64,000 bases of DNA from Lepidurus packardi (lineage: Eukaryota > Arthropoda > Branchiopoda > Notostraca > Triopsidae): the NCBI GenBank assembly GCA_023053545.1, contig JAKZAN010000001.1, positions 10,560,565 to 10,624,564 of the forward strand, read 5' to 3'. Under the pieces are notes generated by a model. It saw nothing but the letters and a program-made list of their open reading frames with translations. It was not told the origin of the DNA and did no database searches. Positions 34,461-48,600 of this stretch are shown in pieces (position 1 is the stretch's first letter; every line of letters starts with the position of its first letter). The position numbers and the translations under genes were made by a program.

Positions 34461-35167
34461 GGGACCATTCCACGATTGCTTTAGTTTTTTCAGGACGTCG
34501 AAATGAGTTTTCAGGACGTCTTCGAGGTCACTTGTCTTCGATTTCTTGATAAAGGACTTTCAAGTCTTGAAGGTATTCTTCGAGGGAGCTCAGGAGATCA
34601 GCAGTGGCTTCTTGTTTCGTGGGGGCGTCTTCTTGCTCAAGGTTATTCATTGTTTCGAAGGTATTAACGATGGGTTGAGAAAGTAGAGAGGATTTGATCT
34701 TCACTCAATCAATGGACTTCGTTTCTGTGCGGCTCATCCTGGTCACGGCACCAAATGTGGAGGATTTGGGTATGAGTAAAAATGAGATGGTCCCTGCGTT
34801 GTGATTAGGGGCTACTTCTGAAGAATAGGATGGATGAGAGCACCTTTTAAGAGAAGTTTTGTAGACTTTGCATCCGGAAAATCCGATTTGTAAGGTTCAG
34901 ACATTGTTATTTCGTCTATTTCTAATAAGCAAAGTACGTATTACAGGGAGCGCTCTATGGGTACAACAAATACGCAAGTACGTATTACGGGGGGAGGGAG
35001 CAAAACAGCTCATTTGGAACTGAAGGAAAGTCAAAAACATCTCAAAATCAGCAGTAATAAACGAGTAAAAAGCCATTTCAAAGTTTATTTCAAGGCAAAC
35101 TTGTATTCTCTTCTCAAGTCCTTCCAGATTTAATTTCAAGGGCCATAACTGATTTCGAAACTACCCA
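34461..35167 (-). mobile_element. BEL/Pao gag scrap, PBS and LTR, unit 4
   Basis: LTR 34,756-35,167. Confidence 0.75.
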
Positions 35168-36308
35168 GTTAGCCTTTTCCAACTGCTCCAATTTCTTTTT
35201 TTTTTAAAAATAACAAAGTAAAAAAACCGGCCGGAGATAAAACGGTAAACTAACCACCATAAGATCCGGATCAATGTAGTCGGCAATGTTTTTGTTTTAT
35301 CAGAATTCTGGAATTTTGTCGTATTTGAAGTCGTATGGCAGGTCATAATTCTTTCTGTAATCCACAATGTGGTCGTCCCCTTGTTCCAATTCGATAGCTC
35401 GTCCCGTCCTTTTTGTTTTCTCCTTCTCAGCTTGAGCTGCTTTCTTCTGCGAAACAGAGTCCGGAATGCAAACTGGACGAACAACGTTATCTTTTCGCCT
35501 GGGTTCGCCTACGTTTAGACGGTTCAAGACGCCTTCTACCTTCTAGCTACGCATCTTGCCTTCCACACGATGAGCTAGCAATCAACGCTCACAAGCCTAG
35601 ACAATCCAAATTGAACACCAGAAAACCAATAAATAATCCGCCCTTACGTCTGTCTTTACTTCCACTACTCCTTCTTCGGTGACGGTAGACATTTGCACAA
35701 TTGGGACATGATCATTCTCGAACGCTTTTTGAAAGTAACAAGCATGGGCTAATAAAGCAAATATTAGTAAAAATATCACACTGGATAATATGAAGCATAT
35801 ACCTTTAGTAAATAGTGGCTTGATGCTCTCAAAGAGATGAATCTGTTCTTCAAGGCTGTGTCCGCATTGCTCAGAAATAAGGGCAATAGTAGGCCAGGTC
35901 TTCTGGTCCTTTTATAACTTGAAGGTGAGAAACATGAAAGGTACAAGCACTGTAAGTATGTTAGTATAGAGAGTTTGAAGTTTGTTACCCATCAATCATT
36001 CCTAATAATGCACTCACAATAGAAAAAACTCCAATCCAATATAGCTATTCTCATGCTCGAGCTATCTGTGTGGCTACCACGCGTTCTCTCATCAGGTTTT
36101 GCATCTGAATTTGTCTTTCCAGCTGTTATTAGTATACATAAAAATATGAATACTTAACTAGAAATTAACCAAGCTTACGTTCACCCGACCCATTTCTATC
36201 ATGAACTCCTGGTTCTACCCCGTATTCTTTTCCACAGTCGGTGAAACCAGGGAACTCATATTTTTGGACTATTTATAGGTGTCATACAGGAGTTGTTTTG
36301 CCGCCATA
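35168..36308 (-). pseudogene. NOG1-PLGRKT fused fragments, unit 4
   Basis: It has a private 2-bp insertion in an intron (GGATAATATGAAG near 35,785 where others read GGATAATGAAG) in addition to the shared stops. Confidence 0.7.
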
Positions 36309-36623
36309 TTAATCAAGTGTCGCCCAGACACCGGTAAAGAGGGCGTCAACATATCGCCTATTCGTCCAACCCTCTACCGTTGATGCTGGGGATAGCAACC
36401 CGAAGGAAGCGGGTTCGGGAACCAATGACGCAATGAACTGGCCACCCCGGAAGTGACGCCAAGTGACGCTATAACTTTCATTGTTGTCACTTGTTTTGGT
36501 AAGTCTTCTTGCTATCGTTAACCAGGAAGGAGCCTTTTGCATTTTCTCCCAAAGTTTTCGTGTATTGTGCCCTCAGTTTTTCAACCTTAGAAGGTTCCTC
36601 ATTTCGTACGGGTTGCCTGGACC

Positions 36624-38234
36624 ATGGGTAAGCGTTTTTTGCCTTTTTGTTTACCATTCAAGTACATCTAGTCTCAGAAGAAGCTTAGCCAAATAGTTTC
36701 AACCGCGAGTGCTATGGTTTTTCCCTTTCGATAAGAAAGCAACAGAGTTGTAACACGAGTCCTAATCGGTTTTTATTTTCCAGAAATACCCATAAAAAAT
36801 TGTGAACGAAGTCCTGATCGTCTTGTTGTAATTTGGAGGTCATGGATGGCCCAATTCTCCTGAAATCCTAAGCAGCTTTTTTCTGTTGTTGTTTCCTATG
36901 TACGTTTGTTGTACGTACGTATTTTTCTGTGATATATATTATGGGACCTTTTGTTCAGTCTCCCTAACACTTGACTTGTGTTTTCTTTAACAGATGACGC
37001 TGCTCCACGGATCGCTTTGCCTCGTTCGTGGCATGCCTGTGCGCGAGACTTTAAGGTAAGATCAATACAATCCCCTAAGGGAATTTCTTTTGACTAATAC
37101 GATCTTCTGTATCTATCTGGCGTAGGAATTGCTATTGAGTCAAGTACCTAATATGCTTTTATCTTGGTTAACAGGTACGTGCTTATCGCAGCTTGCCCTG
37201 GGCGACCCTGTCGCGCACCTGGGGACGACTGGCCAACACCCGTTTGCCTCGGTGGATGAGGAAGCCGGTCCTTGGGTTCTACGCGCGGACGTTTGGCGTA
37301 AACGTCGAAGAAGCCGCATCGGACAACCTGTCCGACTACTCCAGCATCGGCGAATTTTTTCGACGGCCGCTTAAACCAGGCGCACGCCCTATCAACACTA
37401 CGGACTGCATTGTAAGTTGATGGGGGTTTTTATGCACTCGTTTCTCGTACTAAATATTGTTTGTTTTCTACAACAGGTGTCACCAGCCGATGGGAAAGTC
37501 CTCCATTTGGGCGCAGTGGACCGGAATGGACTGTTGGGACAGGTGAAGGGGGTGTATTACTCCCTGAGCCAGTTTTTGGGACCCTCTGAACTGGTGCAAC
37601 TCTCAACAGGGTCCCCAACCTCCGGCCTCCACTACTGTGTCATCTATCTGGCGCCCGGGGACTACCATCGGTTTCATTCCCCCGTTGAATGGGATATTTC
37701 ATTGCGGCGACACTTTCCAGGTAATTCGCCATGAGAACAACAAAGGGTGTTACTAACCGGAATATTATCTTAGGGGAACTCCTTAGTGTGAACCCAAGCG
37801 TTTCCAAATGGGTCCCCGGCTTACTTGCCCTCAACGAGCGAGCCGTTTACTTTGGCCAGTGGCAGTACGGCTTGTTCAGCATGACAGCGGTCGGAGCTAC
37901 CAATGTCGGCTCCATACGAGTCTATAAAGATCCAGTAAGTTAGTCGACGAGTTTGCGTTTTTGAAAGTGACTTAACAGTTTTCTTTTCTTTGTATTGTAG
38001 GAATTGGAAACAAACTGTCGTGCCGGACGTCGCAGGACGACGGACTACAACTTCCACAAGGAACGTGCAGGCGGGGAGGGTCTCCATCAGGAGAAAGGTG
38101 AAGTATTCGGTGAGTTTAACTTTGGCTCTACAATGGTCCTTATTTTTCAGGCCCCCAAGGACTTTAAATTTACCGTCCAGCTTGGGCAAATCGTTCGAGT
38201 CGGTCAAGCTATCGCTCAAAATTCTAAACCGTAG
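36624..38234 (+). CDS. PISD: phosphatidylserine decarboxylase, copy 4
   Basis: Coding sequence as in copy 1; intron 3 carries the G variant. Confidence 0.85.
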
Positions 38235-38390
38235 CATTAATGTGGGTTCTAAGATGTCTGGCTATTCGTTTCAGTGAAATTTCCGTATTTTGCGTGAAAA
38301 TTATCGTGATTTTTGTGTGGTGATTTGTTGTATCCTCCCAGTGAATTTTCTTTAATACAAATTTTATTGTGTAACGTTTGTCTATTTTTT

Positions 38391-40339
38391 TCCTGTCGGG
38401 AATGGTACCTTTAATGGTAGCGAAAGTCCGGCTTTGCATAATGGTCACTCGCCTTAATGGTGTCCCTTCTTTAAATTGTTCATATGCACCCGAAATGGTG
38501 TTTTTAATGTGGACAACTTGATCCGAAATTCGTTTCATAACCGTCCAAGGTCGGGGAAACTTGGGGAACTTTCCTCTCTTCGGGGAAGGATTGAAGAGCC
38601 AAACGGAGTCCCCCATTTGGATTTCCTGGTTTAAAGTTTTGCTGTCGTAATAAATCTTCTGATAACATTGTGCAAATCCCAACCGTGTTCGAGCTTGTTC
38701 AAAAATGGTAGGAAGAGTTGTCTCCAGTTTTGCCGCGTATTGAGACGTTGAAACTGGTACCACCACCGAAAACTCTATCTTCTGGTAAGAACAACGGTCT
38801 ACCAAATTGTAAACGTGCAGGAGTGAAAGTCGAGGAACTTTGAACACTCGTCCGGTACGCAAGTAAAACACTAGGCAACACAGGTTTCATCACCTTCGTC
38901 GATGAGTTTACTGAGGCCTGCTAAAATCGTCCTATTGGCCCTTTCAATACATTCCTCACTCTCCGGATGGTATGGAGTAGTTCTAGTTTTCTTGATTTTG
39001 AGCAACCGGCAGATTTCGCTCACAGTTCTTGATTCAAAACTTCTACCTTGCTCGGAATGAAGCTGAAGCGGCACTCCATACCTTCTCATGTATTCCCCAT
39101 AGAGCTTGGTGGCGATAGTAGTGGCTTCCTGATCTGGAATAGGATATGCCTCCACCCACTTTGGGAACAAATCCCCGACAACCAAACTATAGCGATAATG
39201 ATCTACTGTTTCAGGCAGAGGACCCAGTATATCCATAGCTACAATGTCACTTGGAAATCTAGGTTGCACAGGGTTCAATGGCGCTCTAGTCTTTTGGGAT
39301 GGAGGATTTCGCTGCACACATGTCACGCAGCCTTTACACCACCCTTCAACATTGTTCCGCATCTTGGGCCAATACAAACGTGATCGCAATTTTTCTAAGA
39401 TGTTTTTACTTCCCATATGAGCCCCAGAATTACCACCGTGGTAACTTCTGAAGATTTCCTCTTGCTTTGCTTTAGGCACAAGATGCAGGTGCTGAGATCC
39501 GTTTGTCGAAATCCATTCGCCGTAAAACCCGCCACCACGAAGACTCACATTTTTCCTTTGGGCCCAGTAGCTGCGCAACGGCTGACTCATAGCTTGCAGA
39601 CACGGTTTATAAAGTTCTTGTAAACATCTCTTGATAACTTTCATCTCCTCGTCTTCTTCCTGGGATACTACGACGCTACCGTCACTAGCCAATTCCACAT
39701 GATTTAACACGACATCTCGTTGTGGTTCATGTGGCATTCTTCGTCCACTCCTTCATGACGTCCACATTGTGAACATGGTCTTCTTGAGAGTGCATCCGCA
39801 TTCCCACGCTTTGGTCCAGGCCGCTGTTCAATTGTGAACTGATACGATTCAAACAAGTTCAGCCATCGCAAAGTCTGTCCAGTTGGTTCCTTGCAAGTTT
39901 TCATCCAGGCCACGGCAAATGTTATCCGTCCGAAGCATAACCGGTCTCCCCAGAAGAGAGTGGCTAAATTGCATTACAGCAAATTTAACTGCCAGGAGCT
40001 CCTTCCGCGTTACACAGTAAATGGTCTCATCAAGCATGGACTTGCATATGCTATAGGACGTTCAACAGCGTCAATTTCTTGTGACAACACGGCTCCTAGC
40101 CCAATATTACTGGCGTCGCTGTCCACTAGAAGTGTTTGGGACAGATCAGGAAAAGCGAGTACAGGAGTTGAAGAAAGGAGCCGTTTAAGATCTGTCAAAG
40201 CTTCCTCACATAACACGGACCACTCAAAGGGAACATTCTTTTCGGTTAGTTTATATAGCGGCTTGGCAATGTCAGCAAAACCTTTCACAAATCGACGATA
40301 GTATGAAGATCGAGGAAACTATTCAATTCATCACTGGTC
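38391..40339 (-). mobile_element. Gypsy fragment, unit 5
   Basis: A private T-to-G near 38,555 changes FHRPW to FPRPW in the integrase C-terminal part. Confidence 0.8.
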
Positions 40340-41046
40340 GGGACCATTCCACGATTGCTTTAGTTTTTTCAGGACGTCGAAATGAGTTTTCAGGACGTCT
40401 TCGAGGTCACTTGTCTTCGATTTCTTGATAAAGGACTTTCAAGTCTTGAAGGTATTCTTCGAGGGAGCTCAGGAGATCAGCAGTGGCTTCTTGTTTCGTG
40501 GGGGCGTCTTCTTGCTCAAGGTTATTCATTGTTTCGAAGGTATTAACGATGGGTTGAGAAAGTAGAGAGGATTTGATCTTCACTCAATCAATGGACTTCG
40601 TTTCTGTGCGGCTCATCCTGGTCACGGCACCAAATGTGGAGGATTTGGGTATGAGTAAAAATGAGATGGTCCCTGCGTTGTGATTAGGGGCTACTTCTGA
40701 AGAATAGGATGGATGAGAGCACCTTTTAAGAGAAGTTTTGTAGACTTTGCATCCGGAAAATCCGATTTGTAAGGTTCAGACATTGTTATTTCGTCTATTT
40801 CTAATAAGCAAAGTACGTATTACAGGGAGCGCTCTATGGGTACAACAAATACGCAAGTACGTATTACGGGGGGAGGGAGCAAAACAGCTCATTTGGAACT
40901 GAAGGAAAGTCAAAAACATCTCAAAATCAGCAGTAATAAACGAGTAAAAAGCCATTTCAAAGTTTATTTCAAGGCAAACTTGTATTCTCTTCTCAAGTCC
41001 TTCCAGATTTAATTTCAAGGGCCATAACTGATTTCGAAACTACCCA
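40340..41046 (-). mobile_element. BEL/Pao gag scrap, PBS and LTR, unit 5
   Basis: LTR 40,635-41,046. The neighbouring poly-T/A tract is shorter than in units 1-4. Confidence 0.75.
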
Positions 41047-42183
41047 GTTAGCCTTTTCCAACTGCTCCAATTTCTTTTTTTTTTAAATAACAAAGTAAAA
41101 AAACCGGCCGGAGATAAAACGGTAAACTAACCACCATAAGATCCGGATCAATGTAGTCGGCAATGTTTTTGTTTTATCAGAATTCTGGAATTTTGTCGTA
41201 TTTGAAGTCGTATGGCAGGTCATAATTCTTTCTGTAATCCACAATGTGGTCGTCCCCTTGTTCCAATTCGATAGCTCGTCCCGTCCTTTTTGTTTTCTCC
41301 TTCTCAGCTTGAGCTGCTTTCTTCTGCGAAACAGAGTCCGGAATGCAAACTGGACGAACAACGTTATCTTTTCGCCTGGGTTCGCCTACGTTTAGACGGT
41401 TCAAGACGCCTTCTACCTTCTAGCTACGCATCTTGCCTTCCACACGATGAGCTAGCAATCAACGCTCACAAGCCTAGACAATCCAAATTGAACACCAGAA
41501 AACCAATAAATAATCCGCCCTTACGTCTGTCTTTACTTCCACTACTCCTTCTTCGGTGACGGTAGACATTTGCACAATTGGGACATGATCATTCTCGAAC
41601 GCTTTTTGAAAGTAACAAGCATGGGCTAATAAAGCAAATATTAGTAAAAATATCACACTGGATAATGAAGCATATACCTTTAGTAAATAGTGGCTTGATG
41701 CTCTCAAAGAGATGAATCTGTTCTTCAAGGCTGTGTCCGCATTGCTCAGAAATAAGGGCAATAGTAGGCCAGGTCTTCTGGTCCTTTTATAACTTGAAGG
41801 TGAGAAACATGAAAGGTACAAGCACTGTAAGTATGTTAGTATAGAGAGTTTGAAGTTTGTTACCCATCAATCCTTCCTAATAATGCACTCACAATAGAAA
41901 AAACTCCAATCCAATATAGCTATTCTCATGCTCGAGCTATCTGTGTGGCTACCACGCGTTCTCTCATCAGGTTTTGCATCTGAATTTGTCTTTCCAGCTG
42001 TTATTAGTATACATAAAAATATGAATACTTAACTAGAAATTAACCAAGCTTACGTTCACCCGACCCATTTCTATCATGAACTCCTGGTTCTACCCCGTAT
42101 TCTTTTCCACAGTCGGTGAAACCAGGGAACTCATATTTTTGGACTATTTATAGGTGTCATACAGGAGTTGTTTTGCCGCCATA
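41047..42183 (-). pseudogene. NOG1-PLGRKT fused fragments, unit 5
   Basis: It carries CAATCCTTCC at about 41,868, shared with the two copies to its right but not with units 1-4 (CAATCATTCC). Confidence 0.7.
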
Positions 42184-42498
42184 TTAATCAAGTGTCGCCC
42201 AGACACCGGTAAAGAGGGCGTCAACATATCGCCTATTCGTCCAACCCTCTACCGTTGATGCTGGGGATAGCAACCCGAAGGAAGCGGGTTCGGGAACCAA
42301 TGACGCAATGAACTGGCCACCCCGGAAGTGACGCCAAGTGACGCTATAACTTTCATTGTTGTCACTTGTTTTGGTAAGTCTTCTTGCTATCGTTAACCAG
42401 GAAGGAGCCTTTTGCATTTTCTCCCAAAGTTTTCGTGTATTGTGCCCTCAGTTTTTCAACCTTAGAAGGTTCCTCATTTCGTACGGGTTGCCTGGACC

Positions 42499-44109
42499 AT
42501 GGGTAAGCGTTTTTTGCCTTTTTGTTTACCATTCAAGTACATCTAGTCTCAGAAGAAGCTTAGCCAAATAGTTTCAACCGCGAGTGCTATGGTTTTTCCC
42601 TTTCGATAAGAAAGCAACAGAGTTGTAACACGAGTCCTAATCGGTTTTTATTTTCCAGAAATACCCATAAAAAATTGTGAACGAAGTCCTGATCGTCTTG
42701 TTGTAATTTGGAGGTCATGGATGGCCCAATTCTCCTGAAATCCTAAGCAGCTTTTTTCTGTTGTTGTTTCCTATGTACGTTTGTTGTACGTACGTATTTT
42801 TCTGTGATATATATTATGGGACCTTTTGTTCAGTCTCCCTAACACTTGACTTGTGTTTTCTTTAACAGATGACGCTGCTCCACGGATCGCTTTGCCTCGT
42901 TCGTGGCATGCCTGTGCGCGAGACTTTAAGGTAAGATCAACACAATCCCCTAAGGGAATTTCTTTTGACTAATACGATCTTCTGTATCTATCTGGCGTAG
43001 CAATTGCTATTGAGTCAAGTACCTAATATGCTTTTATCTTGGTTAACAGGTACGTGCTTATCGCAGCTTGCCCTGGGCGACCCTGTCGCGCACCTGGGGA
43101 CGACTGGCCAACACCCGTTTGCCTCGGTGGATGAGGAAGCCGGTCCTTGGGTTCTACGCGCGGACGTTTGGCGTAAACGTCGAAGAAGCCGCATCGGACA
43201 ACCTGTCCGACTACTCCAGCATCGGCGAATTTTTTCGACGGCCGCTTAAACCAGGCGCACGCCCTATCAACACTACGGACTGCATTGTAAGTTGATGGGG
43301 GTTTTTATGCACTCGTTTCTCGTACTAAATATTGTTTGTTTTCTACAACAGGTGTCACCAGCCGATGGGAAAGTCCTCCATTTGGGCGCAGTGGACCGGA
43401 ATGGACTGTTGGGACAGGTGAAGGGGGTGTATTACTCCCTGAGCCAGTTTTTGGGACCCTCTGAACTGGTGCAACTCTCAACAGGGTCCCCAACCTCCGG
43501 CCTCCACTACTGTGTCATCTATCTGGCGCCCGGGGACTACCATCGGTTTCATTCCCCCGTTGAATGGGATATTTCATTGCGGCGACACTTTCCAGGTAAT
43601 TCGCCATGAGAACAACAAAGGGTGTTACTAACCGGAATATTATCTTAGGGGAACTCCTTAGTGTGAACCCAAGCGTTTCCAAATGGGTCCCCGGCTTACT
43701 TGCCCTCAACGAGCGAGCCGTTTACTTTGGCCAGTGGCAGTACGGCTTGTTCAGCATGACAGCGGTCGGAGCTACCAATGTCGGCTCCATACGAGTCTAT
43801 AAAGATCCAGTAAGTTAGTCGACGAGTTTGCGTTTTTGAAAGTGACTTAACAGTTTTCTTTTCTTTGTATTGTAGGAATTGGAAACAAACTGTCGTGCCG
43901 GACGTCACAGGACGACGGACTACAACTTCCGCAAGGAACGTGCAGGCGGGGAGGGTCTCCATCAGGAGAAAGGTGAAGTATTCGGTGAGTTTAACTTTGG
44001 CTCTACAATGGTCCTTATTTTTCAGGCCCCCAAGGACTTTAAATTTACCGTCCAGCTTGGGCAAATCGTTCGAGTCGGTCAAGCTATCGCTCAAAATTCT
44101 AAACCGTAG
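42499..44109 (+). CDS. PISD: phosphatidylserine decarboxylase, copy 5 (two amino-acid changes)
   Basis: The only copy with protein differences: in exon 6 the others read [15 protein letters not shown] and this copy reads [15 protein letters not shown]. Both lie before the GST cleavage site and away from catalytic residues. There is also one C/T change near the intron 2 donor side (GATCAACACAATC). Splice sites and catalytic triad are retained. Confidence 0.85.
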
Positions 44110-44265
44110 CATTAATGTGGGTTCTAAGATGTCTGGCTATTCGTTTCAGTGAAATTTCCGTATTTTGCGTGAAAATTATCGTGATTTTTGTGTTGTGATT
44201 TGTTGTATCCTCCCAGTGAATTTTCTTTAATACAAATTTTATTGTGTAACGTTTGTCTATTTTTT

Positions 44266-44877
44266 TCCTGTCGGGAATGGTACCTTTAATGGTAGCGAAA
44301 GTCCGGCTTTGCATAATGGTCACTCGCCTTAATGGTGTCCCTTCTTTAAATTGTTCATACGCACCCGAAATGGTGTTTTTAATGTGGACAACTTGATCCG
44401 AAATTCGTTTTATAACCGTCCAAGGTCGGTGAAACTTGGGGAACTTTCCTCTCTTCGGGGAAGGATTGAAGAGCCAAACGGAGTCCCCCATTTGGATTTC
44501 CTGGTTTAAAGTTTTGCTGTCGTAATAAATCTTCTGATAACATTGTGCAAATCCCAACCGTGTTCGAGCTTGTTCAAAAATGGTAGGAAGAGTTGTCTCC
44601 AGTTTTGCCGCGTATTGAGACGTTGAAACTGGTACCACCACCGAAAACTCTATCTTCTGGTAAGAACAACGGTCTACCAAATTGTAAACGTGCAGGAGTG
44701 AAAGTCGAGGAACTTTGAACACTCGTCCGGTACGCAAGTAAAACACTAGGCAACACAGGTTTCATCACCTTCGTCGATGAGTTTACTGAGGCCTGCTAAA
44801 ATCGTCCTATTGGCCCTTTCAATACATTCCTCACTCTCCGGATGGTATGGAGTAGTTCTAGTTTTCTTGATTTTGAG
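44266..44877 (-). mobile_element. Gypsy fragment, unit 6, part before the BEL insertion
   Basis: Integrase C-terminal portion, cut at TTGAG (44,873-44,877) by the intact BEL element and resumed at 52,315. It shares the ATACGC and TTTTATAACC variants with unit 2. Confidence 0.8.
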
Positions 44878-45532
44878 TGTTCCGGATGGAATCCGGAAGC
44901 AAGTCAATGTCGGAGGGATAACTCCGAAACGCACGAATTGCCTTTGAATAATCATTTTAATGTGCGACCCGCGACAGTTAGACCACTTTCCTGACTGCAC
45001 GACTTACCCTTTGTTTTATGACAGTCCGTCGCTTGACCATCGAACTGGTATGCCTAAGCGGGGCCGGCTGCTGCCCGTTCTCGTGGAGGCTGGAACCAGA
45101 GGTCCAGCGACGGTCCATTATGTTGTAAAACTGGGCAGAAAATTGACTCCGACGACTGACAGTTAGGCAAGGGGTACCCTTTGCATGGAACCCCTTGAGA
45201 AGATTTGTTACCCAAAAAACCTAACTGCAGACACATGACATTTTCCGCATGGATCTAACAGACAAAGGACTTGTGACTATTTAACAGACTGTCTTTTTCG
45301 CCCAGGCAGTCACTTTTTAGTTTTTCGTGAAAGGTGCTCTCGAACTCGAACTCGAACTCGTACATCGCCTCGAAATTCGTCGAAGCATTGTGGCATAGAA
45401 ATTTAGTGTTTTGTTAGTTTTTGTGTTTGTTCGCCTGGCAATCGGGCAAATATAGAATTAGTCACAAACCACACCGATCTCGTTTCCTTCGTTAAAACTT
45501 CGTTCGTCCAATGCGTCGTTCCACGCATTTCA
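44878..45532 (+). repeat. 5' LTR of the intact BEL/Pao element
   Basis: 655 bp, starts TGTTCCGG and ends TTTCA. Contains a short CTCGAA tandem (CTCGAACTCGAACTCG) near 45,340. Confidence 0.93.
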
Positions 45533-45550
45533 TGGTGCATCGACCGGGAA
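45533..45550 (+). promoter_or_regulatory. primer-binding site of the intact BEL/Pao element
   Basis: TGGTGCATCGACCGGGAA follows the LTR directly and is nearly complementary to the 3' end of an animal tRNA-Gly (one apparent mismatch to the common GCC isoacceptor, recalled, not searched). This differs from the site used by the other BEL elements here. Confidence 0.7.
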
Positions 45551-45656
45551 ACCTGTTCTGAAATTCGCACATTCGTTTTGAAATTTACAAATCCGTTCCG
45601 AAATTTGTAATTTCTCCGAATCTCGAAAACTCGAATTGTGACAAATTTCATCGAAA

Positions 45657-48600
45657 ATGGCCAGTAGACCCGTGGAAGATATAGATGTCGACGTCTCATC
45701 CATGGATGAAGAAGACGAAACCGAAGACGTTCCCGACCCAAAATCCGCTATGAAACTCCGAACCCAATCTAAGATGAAGCTCTTAAAGTTTATCGAAGAA
45801 ATTAATTATTTAATTGCAAATCGCGGCAGCCGTGGCGCTTTACGTATTTTACGACGTGAAGTTGCGGAACAGTTGAACGAATGTGTAAACCACCACGCCA
45901 CATATATCCACGCCCGGAGATTGGAAGGCTCACGGTTAAAAACTGCGCAGCGATACTTTCAAGGAGTAGAAGAAAGGACCAACAAGTGTTTTGCAGACGT
46001 GGAGCAATATCTTCAGGCACGGGCCGGCGAACCTGCATCTTCAATTGCATCTTCAACTGTTTCCCAATCTATCTCTCGCACTTCTGCAAGGTCTTCCCGT
46101 CTTCGAGAGGCCGAATTGCAGCGAGCTGTAGCAGAGTTGGAATTGCAACAAGTGGTTCACGATAAAGTGCAAGAACAAACTGAGGATCAGGAGCTGCAAG
46201 AGATGAGGAGACGACAATCCGAAATACAATCTAGGCGGCAGCAGCAGAGGCTGGTCAACACGGTAGAGGCAAGACGAATGGAAGAAGATATTATTCGCAG
46301 AGGCGCCGAGGAAGATGGGGAGATTCCTGTTTCCTCACTAGCTAATTCCCGACTGATTGGTTCTGACGAAACGAATCTAGCTGTACCGGTACACGAAGAA
46401 CCGATACCCCAAATTCCTACCAACAGCCCCAACGCAGAAAGAATTCGACAGATACCTCCACCATTGTTCCAACGACTGCCACAACAATCGGACATGGGAT
46501 TTGAATCGCTCATACCCCGTCCTTCGGGTCCGACTTACCGCCGAACACCACCCGCAAATCGAGCCGTCTCATTCCCAACACCATCCAACATGATTTCGAG
46601 CTCTGCAAGTTTAAATCACGCAGAGTTGGCATCGCAAAACTTCACGGTTGCTACCAGAGCCGATGATTGGATCCAACGGCGAGAGGTTACACCGCTATTA
46701 TCCGCAAATCCATCCCGGCTTGGCGCTCACTTACCGAAAATAGATATTAAGAAGTTTTCCGGCGACCCGAAAGAGTGGCCCATGTTCATATCGTCGTTCA
46801 AGACCCTCGTTCATGACGTTGCCCCTTCCGATTCATATCGTTTGACTCTTCTTCGTACATATCTCCACCCGAACGTCTCCCAGAGCATTGCAGACTCGCT
46901 CCATAGCCCTCAACTTAATTGGCAAGCACTCGAAGAGCTTTACCATCGATACGGTAACCCACATCTCGTTTCTCGTGCTTACCTTCGCGATCTAATCGAT
47001 CTCCCAACCCTTCATACCGATAACTTCGAACCCCTCAAATCTTTCGCCATGAGGCTTCATGGAATCGCTTCCACACTCGATCATACTGGTTATGGGCACG
47101 AGCTGAATTCTGGTGGCATACTGGAGCAAGTTATGAACAAACTTCCTGACAAACTACGAAGTGAATGGGGTAGACAGCTCGTCAAAATCCTCCCCACTAG
47201 GTCGCCCACACTCAGGGACCTTGACAACTGGTTAAACGAGTATGTCACTGCAGAGATGATGGTCCGGCCCCTTTTCGCAGTCCCGAAGAACACTGGCAAT
47301 GGTAAACGGACGAATGACCCGAAGCCGAGCCAGACGAAATACCCCGCACACCCCACCTTTCCAACGGTATTGGCAACCGCTGATGACCTTTCCGCATCGC
47401 AACGAACATGCTGTTTTTGCGATGAAAGGCACGACCCTGCTAGCTGTCCCATGTTGTCATCGAAGACCCCAAACGAACGAGCTCAATTAGCCAAGGAAAA
47501 GGGATGTTGTTTTCGCTGTCTCGTACAACAACACATCTCGAAAGATTGCAAACGAAAGCGTGAATGTGGAACCGATGGTTGCAAATCTTTCCATCATCCC
47601 TTGCTGCACGGCGCTGAAAGAGTCTTCCCTAGACGAGCTACGACCGGAGAGCAGGCCTTCCGGAAGCCCAGTGACGCTTCAACTTCACATGGGCACGTGG
47701 GCACCACTGCTACCTCAACTGCCGAGGCCATCCTTTTATCAATTGTTCCGATTCGTTTACAAGCAAATGGACGCCAATTCCACACTTTCGCGCTATTGGA
47801 TTCAGGAAGCGAAGTTTCTCTAATTCACGAAAGAGCAGCTAAACAGCTTAACCTCGAAGGTCCATCTCGATTGCTTCGCCTGGGTACCTTCCATGGAAGC
47901 GACCCAGAATTTTTGAGCCAAACTGTTAGTTTCGAAGCCGCATCTAAGGATGGACGTTGTTGCTTCAAAATACCTAAAGCTAGCACCGTTCCGAAACTCA
48001 ATCTGTCCCGAAGAAAGATCAATTGGCCAACCGAAAAATCGAAATGGAGTCATTTAGCAAACCTCGATATACCTTTGATTGACTCCACGCAAGTTACCGT
48101 TTTGATCGGCATGGACGTACCGGAAGCCCACGAGCATTTGGATATGCGGAAGCCACTGGATGGATCACGAGGACTACAAGCCTTGTTAACACCGTTTGGT
48201 TGGTGCGTTGTTGGATCGTTTGCCCAACCCGCAAGGACCAAAGGCGCTGTGTTTCCTCACGTCAACTTCATCCATGGCAATAATCCCGAATCCGACCTTG
48301 ACGCCACTGTTCAAAACTTCTGGAGCATTGATTCTCTTGGCGTTAAGATCATCGATAATCCGAAAACTCAAGAAGAAACACGAGCACTGGCCATTCTGGA
48401 AACCACCACTCGACATAGTGGCGAACGCTACGAGATTGGCCTTGTGTGGAAAAGTGATGACGTCGTCCTCCCGAACAATAGAAATCAAGCTCTACGTCGG
48501 TTGTTTATGTTGGAACGTCGATTCAAGCAAGATCCAACATTGACCTCTCGTTATACAGATATTATTGACGAATACATTGATCGCGGCTTCGCTAAGCGTC